Assembly (NCBI GenBank): GCA_015060535.1
Contig: SUYH01000001.1
Coordinates: forward strand, 93,991 to 157,990
Length of the DNA stretch: 64,000 nt
DNA from: Prevotella sp.
GTDB taxonomy: Bacteria > Bacteroidota > Bacteroidia > Bacteroidales > Bacteroidaceae
Reading direction: 5' to 3'
The stretch's first letter is position 1. Each line of letters opens with the position of its first letter. Under the pieces are notes generated by a model, which saw nothing but the letters and a program-made list of their open reading frames with translations, was not told the DNA's origin and did no database searches. This document shows positions 22,466 to 30,208 of the stretch, in pieces. Both the position numbers and the translations under genes were made by a program.

Positions 22466-25132
22466 TTAGAACTGAATACTTAAACCTAAGGAGTACGACC
22501 GATAAACCGGATACGATCGCTTATCGTCAATTCCCAGCGATGAATTCACCACACTCGAGTTGATCATCGGTGTCAGTCCCGAGTAGCCCGTGATGGTCGC
22601 GAGGTTGTTCACCGAACACGACACACGCAGGTTATGGATATACTTCGAGCGCAGGGGCACGTTCCATCCTAAGGTCACGTAGTCGATGTTCACATAGTCA
22701 CCATTCTCCAGCCAGTAGTCGCTGATGTCCTGGTCCTGGATATTCATCTCTGGCGCCCCCTTCATCACGTTGTAGTTAGGCAGCGACAACATGTTCATAT
22801 ACGTCAGCGCTGTGCCGTTGTAGATCTGATGTCCGAAGGCACCATTCATCTGTATCGTGATGTCCCACTGCTTATAGCGGAAGGCGATGTTCGAACCCAT
22901 CATAGCCTTCGGGGTGGCCTGTCCGCAAATCTGTTTCTCGTCGCTCAGCTCATACTCCTTCGAACCGTCTGGATTGGTCTTCAGACCCGTGCAGTGGTAG
23001 AGGTAGAAGACACCCAGAGGCTGTCCCACCATCTGGAAGCACACATCGCTGGAGCCGTGGAAACCAGCACCCCATAGTGCACTGATGCCCTTGGTACTCG
23101 GAGCTGTCAGCTCCTGTCCGTTATAGTCGCCATTCAGCGTGATGAGCTTGTTGCGCTCGAAGGTCCAGTTCATGTTGATGCTCAGCTCGGCATCCTTGGT
23201 GCGCAGGGGTGTGATGCCAAAGCCCAGCTCCACACCGCTGTTCTCCATCTTTCCCAGGTTAGCCAGCAGCTTGTCGTAGGTAAACGGAGGCACGGGCACG
23301 TCATATTCGTACAGCATATCGGTAGTCTTCGAGGCGTAGAAGTCGGCAGTCAGCACAATCCTGTTTTGCCAGAAAGCCATATCCAGTCCTACGTTAAACG
23401 TGCGCTTGATCTCCCAGCGCAGGTCGGGGTTGGCATTGCGGATGATACCCAGTGTGGCTACCGTTGTTCCTCCTACGTTCACCACACCATTGGGCTTGAT
23501 CAACTGTTGCGACATATACGAGTCGATACCCCCCAGGTTACCACTCTTGCCATAACCTATGCGCAGTTTCAACTTGTTCAGCCAGCTGATCCGCTTCATC
23601 CAAGGCTCATTGCTGACAATCCAGGCCCCATTGACCGAGGGGAAGTAGCCCCAGCGGTTGTTGGCACCTACCTTTGACGAACCGTCGATACGCATGTTCA
23701 AGGTCAGCGTGTAGCGGTTGTTATACGAGTATTGCGAACGAAACAGGAACGACTCCATGTGCGTGTCCGAATAGTACGAGTTGGTGCCCTCCCATGGTCT
23801 CACGGCACCTGCCGACAGGTTGTCGTATCCAAAGGCATCTGTGGCAATATTCGTTGCGGTGGTGTAGAATCCCTTGCGCTTCTCCTTACCTGCTTCTATC
23901 AGTGCCATCAGGTCCAGGTGGTGCTGGTTGAAGTCACGCTCCCAGCGCAGCGAGATGTTACCCAGCATCTCTTCCCGCTTCTCATTGCCGCGATAGGCCT
24001 CACCATGACTCCATACGAAGGTGGGGTAGAAGTGGGCGTTCTCTATATTATTATAGGTGAACGACCCGAAGGCTGTCATCGACAGTCCATAGCCCAGGTT
24101 AGCCAGTGCCTTCAGGTGCACGTTGAAGTGTCCGTTGTTCTCGCTGTCTTCCATCTCCAGCAGCGAGTTGGGGTTGTTGATCCATAGCGCCTCAGTGACC
24201 TGTCCGTAGCTGCCATCTTCATTCCTGCCATCAGGGAAGGTGGGATTAAACGTAGCTGCCGAGTAGAACAGCTTCTGTTGGAAGGGGATATTGTCCTTTT
24301 TCTGTAGCGATCCGAATACCCCCAGGTCTACCGTCAGATGGTCGTCAAAGGCCCTTTGTGTCACGTCCAGCTTGGCGATGTAGTTGCGGAAACGGTTTTT
24401 CTGGATGACGCGCTGGTGGTCCATCACAGCCACTGAAGCACGGTAGTTGGCATTCTGTGAACCACCGCCAAAGGCGATGTGGTGGGTGTGTACGAAACCC
24501 GTCCTGGTGGGCGATTTCGTGAAGTCGGTATCGTAGCCCATGTCGATGATGGGGATATCCAGGTTCTTGGCGGCCTGCCGGAACTCACTGCCTGAGAGCA
24601 TCTCCAGGTTCTTGTAGATGCTCTCGAAACCCACACTGCCGTCATAGGCGATGTGGAAGCGCTCGCCACTACCTTTCTTGGTAGCCACCTCAATCACTCC
24701 GGCAGCACCGCGGCTACCATACTGGGCCGTCTCTGAGGCATCCTTCAGAATGGTGAAGCTCTCGATGTCTGTGGGGAAAATAGTCGATAGCGTCATGATG
24801 TCACTCTGCACACCATCGATAATCACCAGGGGGTCGTTGCCACCCGTCAGTGAGGTGGTACCACGTACGCGCACTGCTGATAGCATGGCCTCTTGGTTGC
24901 CACCAGTCTGCACCTGTACACCTGCCGCCTGACCGCTCAGTGCATCCAGCGAGTTGGTCATCAGACCTTTGTTCATGCGCTCTCGTGTCACCTTGTCTAT
25001 GGCACCAGCCAGCGTCACCTGATTGTCACTGCTATATCCCACTCTCATCCGTAGTGAGTCCAGTCTCTGTTGGGCCTGCACGGTCATTGCTGCAGCCATC
25101 AGCACTAGGCCCCATATCCTTTTACTCTTCAT
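22466..25132 (-). CDS. SusC/RagA family TonB-linked outer-membrane protein
   Basis: An 888-residue SusC-type TonB-dependent transporter with signal peptide (MKSKRIWGLVLMAAAMTVQAQ). The plug includes SLDALSGQAAGVQVQTGGNQEAMLSAVRVRGTTS, DPLVIIDGVQSDIMTLSTIFPTDIESFTILKDASETAQYGSRGAAGVIEVATKKG, the SusC signature. The N-terminal carboxypeptidase-like domain of most SusC proteins is absent, so at 888 residues it is shorter than the usual 1000 or so. The barrel ends YSLGLSIQF. It is 15 bp upstream of its SusD partner, with a promoter box (TATCTTTG) about 22 bp before the ATG. Substrate unknown. Confidence 0.93.
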   Translation of the reverse strand: MKSKRIWGLVLMAAAMTVQAQQRLDSLRMRVGYSSDNQVTLAGAIDKVTRERMNKGLMTNSLDALSGQAAGVQVQTGGNQEAMLSAVRVRGTTSLTGGNDPLVIIDGVQSDIMTLSTIFPTDIESFTILKDASETAQYGSRGAAGVIEVATKKGSGERFHIAYDGSVGFESIYKNLEMLSGSEFRQAAKNLDIPIIDMGYDTDFTKSPTRTGFVHTHHIAFGGGSQNANYRASVAVMDHQRVIQKNRFRNYIAKLDVTQRAFDDHLTVDLGVFGSLQKKDNIPFQQKLFYSAATFNPTFPDGRNEDGSYGQVTEALWINNPNSLLEMEDSENNGHFNVHLKALANLGYGLSMTAFGSFTYNNIENAHFYPTFVWSHGEAYRGNEKREEMLGNISLRWERDFNQHHLDLMALIEAGKEKRKGFYTTATNIATDAFGYDNLSAGAVRPWEGTNSYYSDTHMESFLFRSQYSYNNRYTLTLNMRIDGSSKVGANNRWGYFPSVNGAWIVSNEPWMKRISWLNKLKLRIGYGKSGNLGGIDSYMSQQLIKPNGVVNVGGTTVATLGIIRNANPDLRWEIKRTFNVGLDMAFWQNRIVLTADFYASKTTDMLYEYDVPVPPFTYDKLLANLGKMENSGVELGFGITPLRTKDAELSINMNWTFERNKLITLNGDYNGQELTAPSTKGISALWGAGFHGSSDVCFQMVGQPLGVFYLYHCTGLKTNPDGSKEYELSDEKQICGQATPKAMMGSNIAFRYKQWDITIQMNGAFGHQIYNGTALTYMNMLSLPNYNVMKGAPEMNIQDQDISDYWLENGDYVNIDYVTLGWNVPLRSKYIHNLRVSCSVNNLATITGYSGLTPMINSSVVNSSLGIDDKRSYPVYRSYSLGLSIQF

Positions 25133-25153
25133 ATTTTAAATTAGTAGATGAGG

Positions 25154-25161
25154 CAAAGATA
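25154..25161 (-). promoter_or_regulatory. -7 box TATCTTTG of the SusC/SusD operon
   Basis: On the minus strand TATCTTTG fits the Bacteroidetes TAnnTTTG box, 22 bp before the SusC ATG. No good -33 element is present. Confidence 0.55.
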
Positions 25162-25242
25162 AGAAAAAACCTCGAAATTCCGCTCATTTTCCAGCAAAAA
25201 ACCGCTCTGCAAAAATTTTTTTTGCAAAAAGTTGCCGAAATA

Positions 25243-25274
25243 TTTGGTCGTTTCCCAAAAACTCCGTACCTTTG
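25243..25274 (+). promoter_or_regulatory. Bacteroidetes promoter of tRNA-Arg
   Basis: TTTG at 25243-25246 and TACCTTTG at 25267-25274 are separated by exactly 20 bp, the consensus arrangement. The tRNA begins 22 bp further on. Confidence 0.75.
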
Positions 25275-25295
25275 CACTCGCTTTTAAGAAAGAGA

Positions 25296-25369
25296 GGCTC
25301 CCTAGCTCAACTGAATAGAGCATCTGACTACGGATCAGAAGGTTGTGGGTTTGAATCCCGCGGGAGTCA
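25296..25369 (+). tRNA. tRNA-Arg (anticodon ACG)
   Basis: A full cloverleaf can be drawn: acceptor GGCTCCC/GGGAGTC, D-arm GCTC...GAGC, anticodon stem TCTGA/TCAGA with loop CTACGGA (anticodon ACG), T-arm GTGGG TTTGAAT CCCGC, discriminator A. CCA is not encoded. ACG would be edited to ICG by TadA and read CGU/CGC/CGA. It stands alone, with its own promoter and a strong hairpin after it. Confidence 0.96.
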
Positions 25370-25429
25370 CAAGGAAAGCAGAAGAGAAGAAAGAAATTCA
25401 TTTCATTTCACCTCTTCTGCTTTTCTTGT
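25369..25429 (+). terminator. Long hairpin directly after tRNA-Arg
   Basis: An 18-nt arm at 25369-25386 (ACAAGGAAAGCAGAAGAG) pairs with 25412-25429 with a single G-T type mismatch, around a 25-nt AT-rich loop. Its placement at the tRNA 3' end suggests transcript termination or a processing signal, although there is no long T-run. Confidence 0.6.
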
Positions 25430-25434
25430 GTAAC

Positions 25435-25573
25435 CCTACCCGTGGTAGGGTAGGGTTCGGCACAGCCAATTCCGCGGGTTACTCAGCCCGTGGCAGGGCT
25501 GGGGATCGACAAGGTCAATTCCGTGGGATTTCCTACCCGTGGTAGGGTAGGGTTCGGCACAGCCAATTCCGCG
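25435..25573. repeat. Three tandem ~49-bp palindrome-bearing repeats
   Basis: Units start at 25435, 25484 and 25532. The first and third share 42 identical bases; the middle unit is diverged. Each holds a small palindrome: TACCC...GGGTA in units 1 and 3, and AGCCC...GGGCT in unit 2, so both arms changed together. Each unit then has a conserved CAATTCCG. No coding potential is seen. Confidence 0.8.
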
Positions 25574-25954
25574 CTTTTTTCAAACATCCCCCGTCCCCTT
25601 CACCTTTGAAGGGGCTCCACCTCTCCCTGTATTCCCTCTCCTCAGGCGAGGGAAAAATTCTTTGACCAAGGTCAAAGCGACAAGGTCGAGCGGATTCCGG
25701 GCAGAATCCGCCCTCCATCAAAATTCTTTGACCTAAAGGTACAAAGCGACCAAGGTCGAGCGTTGGTATGGCTCTCTAGCTTTCGTCCCTTCGGGATTCG
25801 CCATGTCTTTCTTATGCAGCAAGCTGCGATCTCTTATTGCTACGCCTTTTCTGCGCCAGCCGAAAAATAATTTTGTAACTTTTTCAAAAGTTATAAAAGA
25901 GCAGGATAAGAAGACCTTATCCTGCTCAATTCTTGATTTGACTTTTACTATCGG
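25574..25954. other. Intergenic DNA with two copies of a TTCTTTGACC repeat
   Basis: No believable gene is present. The stretch begins with a T6 run, then holds two copies of an about 39-bp repeat (AAAATTCTTTGACC...CAAGGTCGAGCG) at about 25654-25692 and 25719-25762, each partly self-complementary (TTTGACCAAGGTCAAA). A related fragment (AAGCGACAAAGGTCGAGCGG) occurs inside the gene at 59650-60834. The last 60 bases carry AAAAAGTTATAAAAG-type AT-rich DNA before the FimB/Mfa2-like gene ends; GCAGGATAAG / CTTATCCTGC around 25901-25925 forms a hairpin that probably terminates the minus-strand operon. Confidence 0.6.
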
Positions 25955-26842
25955 TCAGAATGTTAAGTGAGTTTCACCTGCCCAGTCGGTATTGACCGTG
26001 ACGGTGATGGTGGTAGACGACGAAGAACCAGAGCCACTAAAGAAGGCACCAGTGAGCCACGTGATATGGTTCTGTTCCATCGGCACATCGAAGGTTCGCT
26101 CCTGAATGATATTATCGTTAGCATCGTGCGCTGTCACCTGCAGGTGTATCGTACCCTCATTGTCATGCAAGAAGGTATACAAGTCAAATTGGTGCTGACC
26201 AGACGTGACATCGAACCAGACATCCTGCTTGCTGTTGACGCAGCCCAGACCCGTCGAGGCATCGAAAGCACCAGAGCCACCCGTATAGTAGAACCGCAGC
26301 TTCTTGACATTAGCCGGGATATCATCCGTCAGCACCACACTACAGCGCGATACGATGCGGTCGATGTTAACACCGACCTCCTGAGACTCGCCAGTGACCG
26401 TCAGCACCTGATAGGCCATGAAGGTCTCGGTAAAGCCCTGTGCATTGGTGAACTTGATACAGGTAGGATCCGTCATGGTAGGATTACCACTGCTGCTATG
26501 CCCTACGACCACCAGCTGATAGTCGCCAGGCTCCAACTGGAACGAGCATTGATTGAATGCGCTATTGTCGGAGGTCTTATTGACTTGCTTTACCCGCGTA
26601 CCCTCCAGGGTATATACCGCAAAGTTCAGACGCGTCATGACGATAGCGGGGTCTGAACCAGCACGCGTCAGATCAGAAAATGGTGTCTTCGCCACTTGAT
26701 ATACCGTCACATGCACATTACCATCAGGATCATCCGTTGTCACCTCTTTACCCTCACCGATAATCGCCTTTTCGCAAGCAAGCACTCCAAAAACTGTCAA
26801 TATTGGTATTAAAACGCTGCAAAATATATTCAATTTTTTCAT
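25955..26842 (-). CDS. FimB/Mfa2-like fimbrial-anchor family lipoprotein
   Basis: A 295-residue lipoprotein (signal ending in VFGVLAC). The layout resembles Bacteroidales FimB/Mfa2 proteins: an N-terminal beta-domain with LNFAVYTLEGTRVKQVNKTS and LEPGDYQLVVVGHSSSGNPT, then a second domain beginning after the VNIDRIVSRCSVVL segment (the usual 'leR.vA' stretch), and FDVPMEQNHITWLTGAFF near the C-terminus followed by a Ser-rich run and a final TITVTVNTDWAG strand. Such proteins anchor or cap type V fimbriae at the surface. No pilin gene is next to it. It is paired with a paralogous gene 20 bp upstream. Confidence 0.75.
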   Translation of the reverse strand: MKKLNIFCSVLIPILTVFGVLACEKAIIGEGKEVTTDDPDGNVHVTVYQVAKTPFSDLTRAGSDPAIVMTRLNFAVYTLEGTRVKQVNKTSDNSAFNQCSFQLEPGDYQLVVVGHSSSGNPTMTDPTCIKFTNAQGFTETFMAYQVLTVTGESQEVGVNIDRIVSRCSVVLTDDIPANVKKLRFYYTGGSGAFDASTGLGCVNSKQDVWFDVTSGQHQFDLYTFLHDNEGTIHLQVTAHDANDNIIQERTFDVPMEQNHITWLTGAFFSGSGSSSSTTITVTVNTDWAGETHLTF

Positions 26843-26862
26843 CAGATATCCTCTCTTTTTGA

Positions 26863-27765
26863 TTAAAATTCTTTGTTAAAGTCGGCAAGCCAGCCGCTGT
26901 TGATCTGTATCGACCCTACAGCAATACTCGCATTTACATCGTATATGGCTCCTGTCAGGATGGTAACCCTGTTGCGCTTCAAAGGCACATCGTTTACGGT
27001 CTTGGTGGTTATCACATGCTGTTGGGCATCTAGCGTCTCAATGGTCACATTCATGGTTTCCTCATCGGTTGCCAAGAAAAGGAAACCGCCTGCGTATATG
27101 GTACTTCCTGCTGAGCCAGAGTGTACAATAAGATTCTGAAAACCTGTATCTACAGTAGCTGCTCCAGTGGTGGGATTAAAGTTCTTGCCCCCTTTCGTAT
27201 AAGTTATGCGCATCTGGGTGATCTCTGTTGGACGAATATCGGTAGACTGGACGCCCAGCGCAGCAACAATACGATCGAGTGTGGCGCTCAGGTTTACAGC
27301 TGAAATGCTATTCACCACCACCTCTTGCGTATCCGCAAAAGTATCCATCACTTGGTTAGAACCATAGGTGGCAGCAGTAGGACTCGTGAGCGTGATGGCA
27401 TGATTACCACTGTAGGCCAGCACAACCATGGTGTAACTGCCTAGGGGTAGAGAGGTCGAGAACTCACCGAACGTGGTATACGTCGCATTGGGATCCTCCT
27501 TGATGTGGGTACACTTATACACCTCTGTACCATCGCTCACCCGATAGAAGGCTAGCGTGACCATCTTTACACCGGTATAGTCATTGACTGATACGGCTCG
27601 TCTGCCATTGAAACCCTCCTGGGAGATGGTGACCCCATCGATGCGAACCTTCACCGGAGCCATCACCTGCTCGCCAGAAAGATTAACACTTGAGTCCATT
27701 GACTCCTCATTGCTGCATGCAGCAGCCACTAGGCAGATTACTGCCAGAAAAAATAAATTTTTCAT
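26863..27765 (-). CDS. FimB/Mfa2-like family lipoprotein (paralogue)
   Basis: A 300-residue lipoprotein (MKNLFFLAVICLVAAAC) with the same order of motifs as its downstream neighbour: MVTLAFYRVSDGTEVYK, LPLGSYTMVVLAYSGNHAITL, VNLSATLDRIVAALGV, DVPLKRNRVTILTGAIYD and a terminal INSGWLADFNKEF. The shared 'xxRI/VTxLTGxxF/Y' ending is typical of Mfa2/FimB-like proteins. The pair forms a two-gene operon. Whether they serve a fimbria encoded elsewhere, or act alone as surface lipoproteins, cannot be decided from this window. Confidence 0.75.
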   Translation of the reverse strand: MKNLFFLAVICLVAAACSNEESMDSSVNLSGEQVMAPVKVRIDGVTISQEGFNGRRAVSVNDYTGVKMVTLAFYRVSDGTEVYKCTHIKEDPNATYTTFGEFSTSLPLGSYTMVVLAYSGNHAITLTSPTAATYGSNQVMDTFADTQEVVVNSISAVNLSATLDRIVAALGVQSTDIRPTEITQMRITYTKGGKNFNPTTGAATVDTGFQNLIVHSGSAGSTIYAGGFLFLATDEETMNVTIETLDAQQHVITTKTVNDVPLKRNRVTILTGAIYDVNASIAVGSIQINSGWLADFNKEF

Positions 27766-28198
27766 AAATGTAATTATTTTGTTAGTAATAAATTAATTTA
27801 GTACTGGTGTTACCCAGTACCATTAACTACTAACGTACAAAATCCCAGATTACGTATAATCGTGCCCAATTTTTTTCAACCATCCTCCATTTTTATTCCC
27901 TCATCCTCATTGCGTCAGCCGAAAAAGAAGCCATCCCGACCCTTTGATGGGTCGAGGATACATTAGTGTAAGAGCGACAGGAGGAGCGGTTGAGCCGTCT
28001 TACCCAAAGATTGGGGAAGAAGGATGGGAAGATGGGGTTAAAGCCCTCTCTTACACGGCAAGAGAGGGTTGGGTGAGTTGTCGAAAAACCTTCTTTCTTT
28101 TCTTTCTTCGAAGAAAGATATTGACTTTTAGTCAAAATACTGGGGTTTGGGGCCACCCCCAAAAAAATTTGTTTCTTTCTTTCGAAAGATCCCCAAAA
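27766..28198. other. Intergenic region with hairpins, no gene seen
   Basis: 433 bp without a credible ORF. It holds a hairpin TACTGG...CCAGTA near 27800-27818 in the leader of the FimB-like pair. Near the UpxY-like 3' end there are three palindromes (TCTTTCTTCGAAGAAAGA, TTGACTTTTAGTCAA and TTTCTTTCGAAAG) plus TTGGGGCCACCCCCAA with a run of A. The last of these could terminate minus-strand transcripts. Confidence 0.5.
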
Positions 28199-29263
28199 TC
28201 ATTCGATTTCCTTCAAAAACCCCTGTTGCCTCGGCGACAGCCGAAGCCTATTCCACCCTTTGGTGATATCCCGTATCTCCCTCAATACTATTTCATCATT
28301 CGTCACCCTCGCCAAGTAATACCTCATTCTCATTTTCAGCATACTGCTGTCCTTCAGTTTGCTGATTGCCAGTTTCAAGCGCTCCGTAGCCTCCTCCACA
28401 TCCAGCTCCAGCTTCACACTCGCCAGGTACATCGCCAGTGCCAGTTCACCCTCCTGCGCAGCGATGACCCCACGCCGTCCGACGAGCCTCTCGCGAATGC
28501 GCTTCATGTCCAGCAGTGCCATTTCGTTCTCCGGGTCCTCCTGGTGCTCCGGAGTGATTTCGAAGAGCAGCCTACATGCTATCTCCATCAGCTGCTTCTT
28601 ATCCGTTTCGAAGTTCCTGATTTTTCGCATGTCCTTCTGCCCCTTCTCTTGCAGGCTCCGTTGTCTGGAGGCCTCCTTTCGCTGCCTGTTCTCCTCCTGC
28701 TGCTTCCCGCTCAGCCGTGTGATGGTCTTCATCAGTTCCGGTGTCAGCGTGATAGCCGCGATGGCCAGGCTCGGTATCTCCACCACCAGCTGTTTCTCGC
28801 GCTTTCCGTTGATGCGTTTGATCTCCGCCTCATACGTCTTCGTGCCCAGTTTGATCTGTACCAGCTCCCCTTCGTGCAGAGTCACCTCCTCCGGCTTCAG
28901 GTAGCTGATGTGCTCGTGGAAAGCTTTCGACAAATCGATAAACCGCTCCATGTCCGTGTCCGAAATTGTCAGATATTCCTCCTTGTTCGAATATGCCGAT
29001 TTCCGCAGGTATACCCTGTCTTTCGAAGTGATGGCATACTCTATAAACTGGTTATAGCTCGTCTTGGCGAAGATGAGCCCCGCTATGGCCGGTTGCATCC
29101 TTCGCTCTTGCTTCCCCCTGAGGTTCTTGATGCCATATTTCAGCGGTACGTAGCTCTCCATGCCCGCCTTTCTGATGGCATTTCGGATCTTGATCTCGTG
29201 TTGCGAACTCGTTGTCCCCACCACATACCATTTTATCTCCTGTCTTTTCTCTTGTTCTGTCAT
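28199..29263 (-). CDS. UpxY-like NusG-family transcription antiterminator with extended C-terminus
   Basis: About 354 residues. The N-terminal third is a NusG-like domain (IKWYVVGTTSSQHEIKIRNAIRKAGMESYVPL; AGLIFAKTSYNQFIEYAI), followed by a KOW-like segment (LHEGELVQIKLGTKTYEAEIKRINGKREKQLVVEIPSL). UpxY proteins let RNA polymerase read through long capsule operons in Bacteroidales. Unlike usual UpxY (about 170-190 residues) it has a 170-residue charged helical extension (ENRQRKEASRQRSLQEKGQKDMRK and two further helical blocks). It points away from the capsule locus 15 kb downstream. Upstream ATGs at 29284 and 29356 are in frame, but a promoter box (TACCTTTG) overlaps them, so 29263 is preferred. 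Confidence 0.8.
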   Translation of the reverse strand: MTEQEKRQEIKWYVVGTTSSQHEIKIRNAIRKAGMESYVPLKYGIKNLRGKQERRMQPAIAGLIFAKTSYNQFIEYAITSKDRVYLRKSAYSNKEEYLTISDTDMERFIDLSKAFHEHISYLKPEEVTLHEGELVQIKLGTKTYEAEIKRINGKREKQLVVEIPSLAIAAITLTPELMKTITRLSGKQQEENRQRKEASRQRSLQEKGQKDMRKIRNFETDKKQLMEIACRLLFEITPEHQEDPENEMALLDMKRIRERLVGRRGVIAAQEGELALAMYLASVKLELDVEEATERLKLAISKLKDSSMLKMRMRYYLARVTNDEIVLREIRDITKGWNRLRLSPRQQGFLKEIE

Positions 29264-29271
29264 CGTGGCGG

Positions 29272-29279
29272 CAAAGGTA
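29272..29279 (-). promoter_or_regulatory. -7 box TACCTTTG for the UpxY-like gene
   Basis: On the minus strand TACCTTTG ends 8 nt before the ATG at 29263, implying a nearly leaderless transcript. It argues against the upstream in-frame starts. Confidence 0.55.
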
Positions 29280-29321
29280 CTCATAATTTTTCGATTAAAA
29301 GATGAAAAACCCCGTTTTTTC

Positions 29322-29353
29322 TTTGGTCGAATGGTAAATAATATGTACCTTTG
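29322..29353 (+). promoter_or_regulatory. Full-consensus Bacteroidetes promoter with no gene downstream
   Basis: TTTG at 29322-29325, exactly 20 bp, then TACCTTTG at 29346-29353, on the plus strand. The next 200 bp contain no ORF of note and run into the 3' end of the convergent amidase gene. It may drive a short RNA of about 150-170 nt ending at the hairpin near 29495-29530. Confidence 0.6.
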
Positions 29354-29494
29354 CACCGATAATTAGGGAAAATCGATTTTCAATCCGCCCTTTTTGTAGA
29401 CGAATAATAAGTGTTAAATCCCCGTAACGCATTAGCATCCAGTCACTTGTGGTGTTAGTAGCGGAAGACGATTTGTGTGAACTATCATCAATAT

Positions 29495-29530
29495 AAACAG
29501 CCCCGACTCCTCGGGGAGCCAGGACTGTTT
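29495..29530 (-). terminator. Hairpin downstream of the amidase gene
   Basis: A nested inverted repeat, CCCCGA...TCGGGG inside AAACAG...CTGTTT, lies 28 bp past the amidase stop on the minus strand and is followed by TTTATATT. It is near-symmetric, so it could also end a plus-strand RNA from the promoter at 29322. Confidence 0.6.
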
Positions 29531-29557
29531 CATACATCAGCCATCAGACTTCATACA

Positions 29558-29998
29558 TCAGCCATCACTGGGTTGCAGATCCCAATACTCAGTGACAACA
29601 TCATACACAGGACACGGCTTAGCATGATTCAAGTCATGATGACCTACTATCAGCGCCTTCGGGAACTTGTCATGCAGCTCTTCCAACAGCTGGCGCAGGG
29701 TCTGCTTCTGCTCTGGCGTACGGGTGTCAGCGTAGTCGCCCTCGTTGTCCAGCCCGCCCTCGTAGCAGATACCGATTGAGTACTTGTTATGTCCTACGCA
29801 GTGAGCACCGGGTTCCCAGAGCGGCCGACCTTTCTCTATCGAGCCGTCACGACGGACCACATAGTGGTAGCCAATACCCTTCCAGTGAATACCGTGCGTC
29901 ACGCGCTCCTTGTGCCACTTGTCGATGTCATCAGCCGAACTCTTTTGGTACGGTCTCACCGCACTGCAATGCACCACGATTAATGTAACACTTCTCAT
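29558..29998 (-). CDS. N-acetylmuramoyl-L-alanine amidase (T7 lysozyme/PGRP type)
   Basis: A 146-residue zinc amidase of the Amidase_2 family: the first zinc His in LIVVHCSAV, WKGIGYHYVVRRDGSIEKGRPLWEPGAHCVGHNKYSIGICYEGG in the middle, and the second His with Cys in HHDLNHAKPCP (GHHDL, P-C-P). It cuts the amide bond between MurNAc and L-Ala. Together with the small membrane-type protein and the HU-like gene upstream it makes the common Bacteroidales HU-smalltalk-amidase set; the set has a phage-like flavour but is widespread. The ATG at 29998 (MRSVTLIVV) is preferred over 30007. The start abuts a heptamer array. Confidence 0.9.
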   Translation of the reverse strand: MRSVTLIVVHCSAVRPYQKSSADDIDKWHKERVTHGIHWKGIGYHYVVRRDGSIEKGRPLWEPGAHCVGHNKYSIGICYEGGLDNEGDYADTRTPEQKQTLRQLLEELHDKFPKALIVGHHDLNHAKPCPVYDVVTEYWDLQPSDG

Positions 29999-30000
29999 AA

Positions 30001-30091
30001 TTGTCAATTGTCAACTGTCAACTGTCAACTGTCAACTGTCAACTGTCAACTGTCAACTGTCAACTGTCAACTGTCAACTGTCAACTGTTAA
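30001..30091. repeat. Heptamer array, 13 units of CTGTCAA/TTGTCAA
   Basis: Two TTGTCAA, ten CTGTCAA and one CTGTTAA in a row fill the gap between the amidase start and the end of the small smalltalk-like gene, overlapping the stop codon of the latter. The amidase ribosome-binding region must lie inside the array. Confidence 0.92.
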
Positions 30092-30189
30092 TTAGCCGCG
30101 CAGCTAATTGTGGCCAAGGCCGTTGCTACTGATGTGGCGATTGTTGCCACCCACTTCAAAACCGCGATAATTACTTTTTTCTTCAACAT
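30088..30189 (-). CDS. Smalltalk-like small protein
   Basis: A 33-residue ORF: a basic start (MLKKKV) followed by a hydrophobic/Ala-Thr-rich stretch (AVLKWVATIATSVATALATISC) and a short tail. This size, composition and place between an HU-like gene and an amidase match the small 'smalltalk' proteins annotated in Bacteroidales. Function unknown; the sequence suggests a single short membrane-associated helix. An in-frame ATG at 30201 would add four residues. The stop lies within the heptamer array. Confidence 0.65.
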   Translation of the reverse strand: MLKKKVIIAVLKWVATIATSVATALATISCAAN

Positions 30190-30208
30190 ATTTTTTAGCA
30201 TTTAATTG

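Noticed and set aside
25296..25369. tRNA-Arg as an integration (att) site
   Set aside because: No integrase gene and no direct repeat of the tRNA 3' end were seen within the window.
25435..25573. A small CRISPR-like array
   Set aside because: Only three units, spacer-like parts are themselves conserved, the middle unit is diverged, and no cas gene is in the window.
27944..29305. A 453-codon open frame on the plus strand
   Set aside because: It lies antisense to the UpxY-like gene. Its protein is a Leu/Gln/His/Arg-rich string with no domain pattern, while the minus strand shows a clear NusG core.
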